This document shows positions 11,257 through 22,600 of a DNA stretch of 64,000 bases, in pieces. This stretch comes from Oikopleura dioica (Eukaryota > Chordata > Appendicularia > Copelata > Oikopleuridae). Location: NCBI GenBank assembly GCA_907165135.1, contig OU015569.1, forward strand, positions 8,060,501-8,124,500. Direction: 5' to 3'. Under the pieces are notes generated by a model. It was given only the letters and a program-made list of their open reading frames with translations, was not told where the DNA came from and searched no databases. The number at the start of each line of letters is the position of its first letter. Position 1 is the stretch's first letter. Both the position numbers and the translations under genes were made by a program.

Positions 11257-13512
11257 CTGAAAATATCAAGTCATGTTTCTTGAGAGCGCGGTAGAAGTAA
11301 ATGGAGCTCTAGAAAGTGAAGAGCGAACGAGGAATTGTTGACGTTCATTTCCCGAAAAGGACTTTTCAAGAGGTCTGAGCAGGTAAAGAAACTTCCGCTT
11401 CGTTTAACCTTTTTGGGGGCGAGGACAAGAACATTGAAAACCGAGTTATTCTAAACCCGCGGTTGGTGCGACGTGGTTTAGTTTCGCGCAGCCCGCCGCA
11501 TTCGTAAACGGTGCATAAGAGATTTCGAATAAGAGTACGCAAAAGTCCGAGAAAGAGCGTGAAATTTCATCATCCCAAGATTTATTCCTTCAAATGAATA
11601 TTACAGGTCCTCCTTTCAACTATTTCAAAGTAAACGAAGCGATGCTACAATAAATAAATTATTTCGAGAAATCTTATCAATCTTATTCAGATATTTAGCC
11701 TCCTATTTAGTTTATTTTACCAATTAGCAATCGCCTAACACAGAGAATCTTCGCTAAAAGCATTTAGAATAAAATAAATGCCGAATAATAGAGCGAAAAC
11801 TCTTCAGGATTAAAGGATAACTGTAGCTACTTTCGATCGAGTCACCTGCATCGCGTCTGATGTAGAAAGAAGCGCTAGAACCGAGGTAAGCCTCATTTCG
11901 TTTCACTGCGGTCGCGTAACGAACAGCTGCGGTTTCTCTTATTGTTGAAAGGAAAGCTCTACTTTGTAAGGGACGAAGGTATCCTCGTCTTTTGTATTCT
12001 TAATCGTTGTTTGCCAGTTCATACAAGATAGTAGGAAAAATCATGAGCGCTCGGTGGCGCCACCGTGACGTCATCTAGTGTGGTTTTCGTCAAAAATTAT
12101 GTGGAAAGCTTGTGGATTCGACATAATGCGCGGCAGACATTGGGGATCAAAGCAATAATTTTTCTCTTCTACTTTCGATAGTGCTTCTATGGCTACAGTG
12201 CCAATTTAAGGCAAGAACGAGGTTGTTCAAATAAAACTTCTTTTTTTTTGCCTAAAGACTGCAAAAAAATAAATCCTACCAGTTTCTCATAAATCTATCA
12301 TTTTTAAGAACGATATTGCAATCAGATTCAAATTTCTTCTGTTCTTTCTTTGCTAGAATCGGGCCAAATAGAGATCTTTCAGCGAGTTGCAATTTTCTTC
12401 AAGTGACTAGATTAACCCCGACCCCTTGGTTAAAAGACATAAGCACCTTCAAGCCGTTTTCTTCAGCTTTTTATTTATTTCGAAAAATAAAAACTATTCG
12501 TTCGAGTGAGCTTTGCGATTATGTTGCGATTTATCGGCAAACTTAATTTAAAATTGAGTTATCAGACGTTCTTGTCTTGACGTTGGCTCGAACAAACCGT
12601 GAAATTATCTTTAGTATACGTCACTATCTTTTTCTTCAAGGATGATTACCTTGCGAAGTTCTTAATGCGAACAATATTTGAAATATTGTATTATTATAAA
12701 ACTTGGTTGCACTGTATTAATTCTGCAAAATAGAAGATATCGTAATTAAACAAGGCGCCTGCTGAATATCAAATTTGCTCAATTCTTGAGAGTTTGTATA
12801 TTTCCCCCATGTGTAGGAAAAATCATATCAAAAGAAACTTGCCCTGAATATAATTGAAATGATGAGTTTTGTAAAATGTATTTTTTATGCGACTTAGAGG
12901 TGAAATTAAAACAAACAAAATTTGGTTGAGTTAAGAAAAACGCCGCATTTCAGGGTCGATAATATAATTTACGCACTTTTTCGTTTTCTTTCATAAACAT
13001 CAAATATAATGGCAGTTTCGGAAATATTAAATGGTGCCAAGAGAAAGCGAATCTGCTCCCAACTGGCTAGTGAGAATTTTATGAATTTGAACTCTCCAGC
13101 TTCCACCTTCGCAAAAGACTGGTTCGGAATTTGCTCACCGGAAATCCCGTTTCAGAACTGGTAAACAGGGCAGGTGATATTTTGGGCACGGTTTTTACGT
13201 AGCATGATACATTCGCGGTTTTAATTCGAAATAAATTAAACACCCTTGCTCTTTCTCAGTTTTGTGAGTTTTGTTATATCCTAACTAACTAACTTGGAGC
13301 CAGTCCAAAATAAGCAAGTGATGCACCTAAATTTTGAGTGCTTATCGAATCCTTTCTCTGCGAAAGAATATTCAAGTCTCGCAGGAGTGAGAAATCGACC
13401 GTAAATGAACTTTGAATAGATAAGTTTCGTGGTTTCGTGAGACGTCAACGAGGGTGCGGAATGAAGAACAGTTGATGGATTCACTTTTTAGTTGTGCTTG
13501 GATGCAGAGGGC
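11257..13512. other. Gene-poor spacer upstream of the sushi fragment
   Basis: No convincing exon. The most structured point is the palindrome/CRE block at 12052-12073. The rest is AT-rich. The 5' exons of the sushi gene could be hidden here. Confidence 0.4.
12052..12073. promoter_or_regulatory. 14-bp perfect palindrome abutting a consensus CRE
   Basis: CGGTGGCGCCACCG (12052-12065) is its own reverse complement. It is followed without any gap by TGACGTCA (12066-12073), the full palindromic CREB/ATF site. GAGCGCTC-like sequence precedes it. A related block, AGCGCTCGATAGCGCCACC, occurs at about 63887-63905 near the start of the right-hand PLA2-like gene. Function is inferred from the motifs alone. 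Confidence 0.4.
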
Positions 13513-16500
13513 CTAAGGAGAAAAATTATTTTTCGTTTCGACTTCTCTCATACCATAACCGTAACTTGGCAGTCCATGATGTCCCTGAGGCAGCAGCCCA
13601 GGACTCGTGTAGGTCATGTGCGGGTGGACACCGTGTGGTTTTAGAGGAGAACCAGGTCGTGCTGGGTCTCTCGCTAGTCCAGATTTAGTTTCCAGCCTGA
13701 ACATGGACCGTTAGGGACAAACGGACCCTAAGAGTCGGTTTCTGACCTCGGTTTTGCTACCGGTGGTTGGAACGGTGTCGTTGGCAGACCAGTGAGGGGG
13801 AAAGAATAGTGAGCTACTAAATTTTCAGTAATAAATACAACATTTCACTATTTATTACCTGTTGTTGGGACAACAGAGAACCCAGGAATAGCGGGGACAT
13901 GATGGTATTGCCTAGGCATGTACTCGTTTGGTGCGTATGGCATCTGGGCATACGCTGATAGCGGCATCTAAGATGAGTAATGGTTAGTCTTCGTTGTCTG
14001 CATTAATAGTAAATTACCGCTCCAGGACTCGAAACTGAGTGTTTGTCCTTGCCAGACTTTGCTGGAAGTGGCTTTGTTTCTTGTTTTGTAGGTTGGATTG
14101 TAGCCGTTGGTTTGTTTCCGTCTGTCTGGTGACTCTTCGGCCTGGGTCCGAGAGCTGAGTGTCGTTGTTCGGCCTTCTCTGTCTGTGAAAATACTGTTAG
14201 TAAGAGCACGATAAAGCTTGAATATACCTCAACGATCTTTCCATCGTTTTTTGAAGCAAGTTTCCTGGAGTCATCCTTTTTCTCGTCACTAAAAGCAAAT
14301 GAACAAAAAGTTTTCCCTCAGAAATGCTTACCGATTGATGAGAAGATGACTCTTCATGGATGGATTAGAAACTGGGTAATTTGAGTACAGCACAGATGTC
14401 ATCTCTTCCTGCACCTTTGGAATCTTTTCGTCTTTAGCCTTCGCGTTTTGAGGAGACTGAGGAGGTGCTTCGTCACCTGGGTCCGAAATGTCAGAATACG
14501 CAGACGGCGAGACTCTTAATTATTTATTAATCATTTTCGCCCTTAAAAATTTATTCCTCACCTTGCGCATTGACTAGGACTCTCGTTTTCCGGCTTAACT
14601 GGCTGGAATGGGGATGTGGGGCGCCTTTCCAGTTTTGGAGGAATCTCGGCGGCTCCTATCGTTGTCGGCGAAACCTGGCTTCTTGAAGGATCAATGACTA
14701 GGGAAGTGGATGGAACTGCGTTTTGCGCAGTTGGTACGCTAATTGGGACGTTTGGATCTGACTGTACAACGGACGATATAACGGATGGGGCGATTGTACT
14801 CGTTGGTTCGGTGGTCTTCGGCGAGGTGGAATCAGTTGCTGCAGTAGTGCCGTTTATCATTTCCAATCCACTCTCATCTAGGGAGGGAGAAAGTTGGTTC
14901 GGCCTTCTTGGGATGGGCGACGGAGCGTTATTTCCCAAGCTTAGTCCTGGCTTTGGCGTTAACACTGGCATGGGTGGCAGGCTGCTAGCTTGACTAGATG
15001 TGGGTTGTTTCTGAAGGAGCGGTGGCGGTGGAGCCACAACGTTTTCCACGCTTTGGGGGCGACCTAAAGACAAATGTTCTGACTTGCTCAGCTCACCACT
15101 AGATGCTCACCTTTGGAGCCCTTCGTTAAACTTGGCGGCCCAGTTCCACCGTCTTTTTGGTCACTTAATTGGCCCAATGCGGCCAGTCCTAGCGCTGCAT
15201 TAATTTCGTTGTCGCTTTTATCGCCTTTGGAGTTTTCTTGATTTTCTTTTTTATCTTTTTTCTTTTGTTCCTTTTCGGTCTCTGCTGTTTTCCTCCGATG
15301 CTCATCAATGTGATATTGTAAGGCTTCTTGCTTTCTGAAGATAACTTTAAGGTGAATTCTTCCTTGATTTCAGTAGGATATGTGCAGAAGCTCAAAAAAT
15401 ATGACTACGTACAATTTGATGTAAATTTTATCAGCTTATATGAACCCGAAAAGTATCCTAAAATGCGCAACTCAGTCATTTGACATCTTTTGACTATTGT
15501 AAATACGAGAATGTCTACATTGTAAATAACGAGCGTAGTCTCGCAGGTCTTATAATACAACAAAGAGCCCCGTGTTCATTCAATGATTAACTGGTCGATA
15601 AGGCTTAAATTGAAAATTCAAATTAATACTGAAGCACTGATTTTTCCGCGTTGGTGTCCTTGTGTATGAAATTACTTACTTGAACTTTTTATGGCAGTCT
15701 TTGAAATGGCAGGCGAGGGATTGTACAGCTGAGCTCCCTTCAGCCTCCGATTTTTCTTTTTCAGAATTTTCGTGAACTGGCGTTCCCCGCCCATTCGTCG
15801 TTCGGGGTTTTTTTGGTCCAGGTTTACCATTATCTGTATCAGAGTTTGGCTCAGGCTCCTAAATGCGCTCATTATTAAATAATAAAAGATCTATTATCAT
15901 TAAACTGGGTAATGTGGAAGACAATAGGCTATCCTTCACATGGATTAACTGTTGATCCCTATACAAATTTGTCGAACAAAGAGTTATTCACTTCCGCACG
16001 AAAAAGTTCTACGATGCGTAAAATTATCTTTTTGTTTATTTTTCATTGCAAAGAAAGCGATTAATAGTGAAGCGCTCATTCAATATTTGAAAAAGCGAGT
16101 CAAGAAGAAACCCGTCATGAAATAACTTACTCTCTTGTTCTTCCGGCCAGCAACGGGAGCAGTGCCGTTTTCTCCTGGGCGTGAGTTGCGGCTATTCTTT
16201 ACTGGTTTTTGGCGTCCTTTTCGGCGGCCGGGCTTTGTTCCATCATCGGTTTCACCATCGATGCCGAGTCTAAATCGGATGATATAGTTGGATGTTCCGC
16301 GCATTTATCACATTTTCATCGATATTAAACATTAGATAATTATAATAACCTCGGAGGTGCCCAATCATGCTTTGAAGAGTCAAGAAGTGTTCCAATATAG
16401 CTCCGATTGCGCCAGGTTACATTAACAACGACCATCCCTTAATGATGACATGAGAGAAAGGCCAATATATATGTTCACTGAGCGTGTTACACCAAACGCT

Positions 16501-19500
16501 CCGAGTCAGATTAGTTTCGAGAACAACCAGAACCAAACGGGCTCAGGATGTTCCCTTGGGGGAGTTGGTGCCTCAATTCTTAATGAAATTACCATCAGTC
16601 TCATGCCAGATGATACCAGATAAATGCACCTCGGTTCCAGTTTCGCAAGGCGCTAGAATTTCAGCTTCCGTGATTGTCTCCGCGTCCTTTGTAGCCACCT
16701 TCTTAAAATATTATTGAAATTTAAATTCGAAGAAATCGAAGGCGCCGTAGCGCAACACGTCACATGAGGGATGTAGAAAATTGCCTGTAGAGTTCAAATA
16801 CACTACTCAAGTAGAGCGCGTGAGAAAGTGTGATCAAAATTGGAACACAGATTGCCTGAGTGCCCAACTCGACAAACAAATCACTTGAAGCCCGTCTCCT
16901 CAAATACTATTGTGCCTTTAAGAGTCAATTGTCTGCCCACAGTGCGCATAATCATGTCCTAAACGAGCCGCATATATTTTCGCAGCTTTACTGAAGACAA
17001 AATACCGGATTGAGGCCTTCAAGTAGGGATTAAGTTTCGAGTAAATCATTAAAATTGAAAGCCGAGCCGGTGAGAACAGGATCGCTCGTCTATGTCCTCT
17101 TTCGAAAAGAAAAGAAACAAAGTAATTTTATCGATCTTCGTGGACAAATTCTCAGTCGGATTTCCGTAGTTAAATGTTACGTTAGCCATAAGTTGTAGCC
17201 CATAACCTTTTATTGATTTAAATGCTATTCAGAGAGTATACGCCATAAATACGAGTGAGGTGATAAAAATCCATGACTGGGACACAAACAATAGCGAAAC
17301 ATAATTCATTGATTCATTTATTATCACTCAATCGCCATATCCTTTTCAATACCGTTACAATTCGGATATTATCTACTAAAGTGAGAAAAGTACGAGTGAG
17401 ACTTATTGAAGACGATTTCTGTGTCAACATCTAATTTATTCACAATTAAAGTTTAATCCATAACCTTCGCCGTGTTAAATTAATTCATATGTTGGCTGAT
17501 AATTGGCTCCACTTGTCCCATGGGACAAAATCAAAGCTCCTGGTTAAGATATTTTCTGTAGCTCTCCCCAGAGGCACCACTCATCCCTAGTCAGCTTTAA
17601 TTGTAAGTTTAGTATTATCTTTAATGGCAAATAAAAACGCTTCCGCAATCAATCAAGATCGTGCGCAATTAATCAATCATTAACTTAAACCCTGTCGCGA
17701 ATAGACAATTCGGCAAAGGGCGAGAAAAGATAAAACATACAGTTCTATCTAATCGAAAGGGATGCGCACGCTTTGAAGGTTGATCTTAGAAGATCAGATA
17801 TGTTGGCCGAGATACGTCGAGTGGAAAAAAGAGTCTAAGCGAAATTTCTGCTCCGATGGATTATGAGGGGCGACCTCAAATCTTGATTTACAATCGGTTC
17901 TGCTGTAGGGATGAGATAATAAATCGGGTGGGGAGCGCTCAAGTTCACTCTCGTTTTGATAAGAATACATGTTTCGCCATTAATAATGGCCCATTATTAT
18001 TAATTTGCTGCTGGGTATCAGTTTGATCTTTTTATAGGTGGATCACTCTCAAGTGCACTCTCCCGTGAGAGATGAGGTAAACACACAGACACATATCCGC
18101 GGCGATCTTGAGTCGATCTCGATTTGTCTCTGATCTCGGGCTGCGGGCTCTCACAATGAAATAACGCGTGTTTGTTCATTGCACATTGGACTGGCTTACC
18201 TTCTTGGAGTCGGCATTGCCGTCCGTGGCTTTGGGAGCAGATGAACCATTCGCGGCGACCTGCGCCGCGTTCAAGGCCTCTTTTCCGGTAACTGACGTTT
18301 TGTTCTTGGCCTTCGGTGGCACCTGCGGGCCGCCACCAGCTGAGCCAGAATTCTGCGCGGAATTAGGAGAGGCCGAAGCGCCACTTTTCTCACTTTTCTT
18401 GTTCTCCAAGTTACTCCCTGCCACTTCGCCTGAACCCCAGTTTTAAATTTATGGTGTTTGGCGAGAGTACCTTGGCTGCTGGACGTTTTCTTCCTCTTGG
18501 ACGGTGGCGAGGAGCTCTCTACTTGTGCTGCTCTCTGCTCTGCGGTGGGAGTGACGGTCGACGACTTGTTGGAAGATGCACCTTGTGCGCTCGGTCGGTT
18601 TTTCGCCGATTTCAAGTGCGCTGGAGCCGAGTTTTGTTTTGGCTCCCGCATACTCGCGCTCGCGCCGCGTAGGTTACTCCCGCCTGTCCCAACGAAACCG
18701 CCCTTTTGCGCCGCGCTTTTGACCTCAGAACGGGCTCAGAACACGAAATTCTCCGACACCTCAGACTGCACACTTCTGTTACCTATCCCAAATCCCCCGT
18801 GCAAACTGCAGAAAGCCAAATGCCTCGGTAAAATAAGAGAGTTGATCCAAGAATGACGCTTCCCAGACTGAGACAAAAGGAAGATAACATCCAATTTCAG
18901 CACTTGAGATGTTATCCGCTCCCAGCGCGAGATATTTCCCTTAGCTCTATATAATTCCCGAATAAAATTAAATTCAACTATTGCTAGCAATATGAATAAT
19001 ATTCTAAAAGCTTTGAATCATAGACTTAGGAAGGAAATCTTGACTAGACAGGTAATTCTTAATTGAGTATCGAGTTATTTGGGCGAGTTTATCGCGGCTA
19101 TAAAACGAAATTTTATTTTTCTACGCTGTAAAATTAATCAAGCACGAGGTGGCTGTGCAAATATGCGCTCTTGAGAGAGAGTACGCGAAAAAGAGAGAGA
19201 GCCCCTTTTATCTGTTTCGCGTGTTTTACGTCCGGCTATGCATGATTGTGAGCCCGTGCCTTGTGCGCACCATCGCCGTTCTCGAGACCCTTGTTTTGGC
19301 TCTTGAGGGCTTTGGCGTTGTTTGTCGTCTCGTTTTCGTTGTTGTTCTTGGTACTGCCGAAGGCGCTCGCATGGTTCACCTCCTTCTGCTTCTCGACGGC
19401 GCCTTGCTTCGACTTGCTGGGCTCGTTGACTCCCCCGAGTTCTTGGAGTTCATTTTCTGCGAGCTGCTCAGTTGAGAGTTGTGAGGCCCATCGATTTGCG

Positions 19501-19621
19501 CATCGATGTCAATTATGAGCGAACCGACCGCGAACGAACAGCTATCATTCGAGTCCTCGCTGCGATAAGGGTGCCAGATGGTTTTCCCCGTTTTCCACTT
19601 ACTCGTTCTTTCCCTTGGCAT
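13513..19621 (-). CDS. ZNF608/609 (sbb): ZNF608/ZNF609 (scribbler/brakeless) homologue
   Basis: Multi-exon minus-strand gene. The N-terminal exon (19559-19376) carries [18 protein letters not shown], matching the conserved IGDLIIDLDAD motif. A Ser/Lys/Ala-rich exon follows (18650-18190). The family's signature domain is split over two exons: [20 protein letters not shown] (about 16700-16590) and [20 protein letters not shown] followed by [10 protein letters not shown] (16449-16352). Next come [12 protein letters not shown] and basic stretches, then a single C2H2-type finger ([12 protein letters not shown]...[10 protein letters not shown], split near 15680/15335). A Pro/Ser-rich region contains [17 protein letters not shown], as in vertebrate ZNF608/609, and a Tyr/Pro/His-rich C-terminus follows. 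Members are nuclear proteins that work with transcriptional corepressors or cohesin loaders. The first exon is uncertain: an ATG lies at 19621, but a donor/acceptor pair at about 19602/19560 allows another start. The intron near 18.2-16.7 kb is long for this genome. Confidence 0.88.
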
Positions 19622-22600
19622 TTCCCTACTATGATCGATCGAAAGCAATAAAAGGCGCTCAAGGCACAGGAAGCTAATAATAGAGCTTTTTACTCTAATT
19701 GATCCATCCTGTCATCAAACACAACAGTAATAGTTCTCGCGCTCCTACCTACAGATATTATTCCGCAGATATCGAAAGAAGAAAGATGTTGCGAGTTGAT
19801 GGTATCGCCATCATTTGTCTAGACGCTTTTAGTTGCCTCTGCGCTAGATCGAATAAAAAGCTCTAAAAGGGGATAGGGGCTGGACTGACTACCTCAAAAG
19901 TAGTCTTAATAAAGCGGGTTTTCTTTTTGTTTCTGTTTAATATCTGAGCACGGTCCACACATCTTGAGCGAAACAGTGATCTGCCCGCCCCTATGAAGGA
20001 AGAATCGATTTTGCGTGTGAGCGACATAAATCGTCAGAGCCTGATATTTTCAGCCAGGAAATTTGAATAAAAAATGGAAACCGAATAATTAAGATAAAAA
20101 TAAAGAGAAAGATAGGCTAGCTAACAGTTTAAGAGGCCCTTGTCGCTTATTCAATAACCATAAATGGTAGAGCACTTCTTTCTTTTTGTTTTTCTAATCA
20201 CATTTTGAAATAAGGGAAGATCAGGGCGGAAGTAAATAGAGCTTGACCTGCTTAGCCGAAAAGAAATACTCTTGGCGTGCTCAAGTGGACTTAGAAATCG
20301 TGCATCAAAGCGTAAATCAACGTGCTCGCGGTTTATTTATATTGCAAGAGATAAAATGTAACTTTATGACGTCGTAATATTAAGTTTATCGACTTCAGAG
20401 GTGATTTATGGGCGCAGATGGTACTACTCCGTGAATTATACTAAGAACGAGGTCTCTTCTTAAAGGCTTTTAAAGATAGATTCATCTGACTACGCATGTT
20501 CTCGGCAAAGAGTACATCGCTTCGTAACCTATTTTTATCCTACGTGCCAAAACACGAGATCCATTTTCCTTTTATTTTGTATCCGTTATCCACGAGATTA
20601 GGATTTGGCCCGGTGGTGTTTTCGGAGCGAGCGCACCACACCATTTTTTGTACTGTATGGTGCCGAGTCTGGTGGAAATGCCCCCAAAGTCTAGTACTCG
20701 TACAATGCCGAGAGAGCTATAATCGGGTAATCTTTCTTTTAGCTGCATCGAAATAACTAAAAAGTGATTAGACGGCGGTTCTTGGTGCTACAGATGCTCA
20801 ACAGTCAACCCACGCGGGTAACTCAAGATGGGACGCCCCTGTTACTGTATCTAACACAAATAAAGCCACAAGACGTACCCTCTGACGAGCACGAGGAAGG
20901 GTAAGATTAACACTACTGTGCGCGTGGGGTCAGAGGTTACCCACAAAGGCTGACCTGATCAGGACCTGCCAGCACTTGCCAAATTCGCTTAATTCTCACA
21001 ACGCAGCGCAAATTACGCTGTACCGGCCTTCGATAAAATCCCTATTCTGCAGAAAGGAAAATTAACAAACGAATAAAAGCGAGCCCTTCAAAAATGTTAT
21101 TTTTTGGGAACGTATAAAATGTAAAGGAAAGTTTTTCGGGGCGATCGTTATTGCTGAAAATCAAATTTTTTTCTTGTTTTGATTAAGGTCAATAAAACTG
21201 GCACCCAAGCCTATCACTCATCGAGCCGATATCCGTTCTGATAGCAGATCATCATTTAAACTTGGCTTTGTGGTAATCTGAAAGTATTAAAAACATAAGT
21301 TTCTTTCCATTTTCTCGAGAGATAGCATATCGGCGAATTATCATAATCGCAAGCATTCCTTCTAGCGTCAAGAAAAAGATGGATCCCTTTCAATTTATTA
21401 AGCGACTTGATAATAAGCCTATCTTATCGAGTGATAACACGTTGCGTCTGGCCGAAAGAGAAGTTCCACAGTTAATTTTACTTTTATTGGCAAGTTTTCT
21501 ACTAAAACTGAAAGCGCTTTGAATAAGTGGCCGCGCGCGCTGTGAATAGATTAAGGGTTGACGGGAGTTATTACAGTATTTGATCTCTTTGACTTGGTGT
21601 AACGCGTCATGTAGTTTTGGATGAGTCCGAGTTGAGCTGAGCGCGGCGCCCGCGAGCAAAATCGCCCGCCGGCAGCCCGAAATTGCGATAGACGGACACT
21701 TACTGGAGAAAATACTGTCTCTGGCACAACCTGTAATTATTCATGTCCGCTATAAGGGAGGATGAAGACGCAGTGAAAGCACCCATATAAGCTAATAACT
21801 TAATTAATCTAGTCGCGAATTCAGCAATAAATCGCATCGTGTTTTGAAAAAACCTTCTTTCGGAGGATGACTGTATAAAACTGTGTTTTGTTCGTAATTT
21901 TACCTTCAACGGGTGATTTTCAGTGGATCTTCTTCAATAAGCTCTCTAGGTTCCTTTTTCTTGAATAATCTCTCTGGTTTATCAAGTTGATGAAACGTTG
22001 AGTGGTTCAAAACGGCCAGTTCAACGTCTATTCGAGCAAAATAGATTTCTCAAACGCCAAAAAGGGCAAGAAAAGTGAAATAAGCTGAAAAAACGAGGGG
22101 CGCCCGAGAGCAGAATGAGAGCAGCGAGCAATCTGAGACTCCTCGGGCTCCGTAATCGCGCTCCAGTCTCTTCCGTTGTGGACCGAACTTCACCCCTCAG
22201 GCATCTTAGGCACACTCCACACTTCTTTGGCGTCCCTGGCAATTTAAGAGCCGAACAGTTGCGGATGCTGCGCTTCTTGATATCGTCACGTTAAAAACTT
22301 CTGTGCTATCGAGTCGGTAGTATCGACGTTGAGAATTTTAAGTAAGCAACTTTCACTGTATCCAAGGAAGATCGGCTGGCTTTGCTAGACTTTTTGCGTG
22401 GAGCAAATAAATTTCGAGTTAAGAGAGTTAAGTAATGAGCTGTCACACGTATCTCCCAAAAAACAAATTGACTCTAGCAGAATGAGAATGACAACACCAA
22501 CTGATAAACAGTCGATAGCGACGTCCTCGAACCTCTTATTCATTTGTTAAATTTCATCTTTTAGAAGCGAAGGGGGATTTTTCAATTGTTTTGCTTGACT

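Noticed and set aside
14616-14993. 125-codon plus-strand open frame
   Set aside because: Antisense shadow of the Pro/Ser-rich exon of the ZNF608/609 homologue.
18168-18856. Several plus-strand frames of 70-130 codons
   Set aside because: They mirror the Ser/Ala/Lys-rich minus-strand exon of the ZNF608/609 homologue, and stops are rare there because of base composition.
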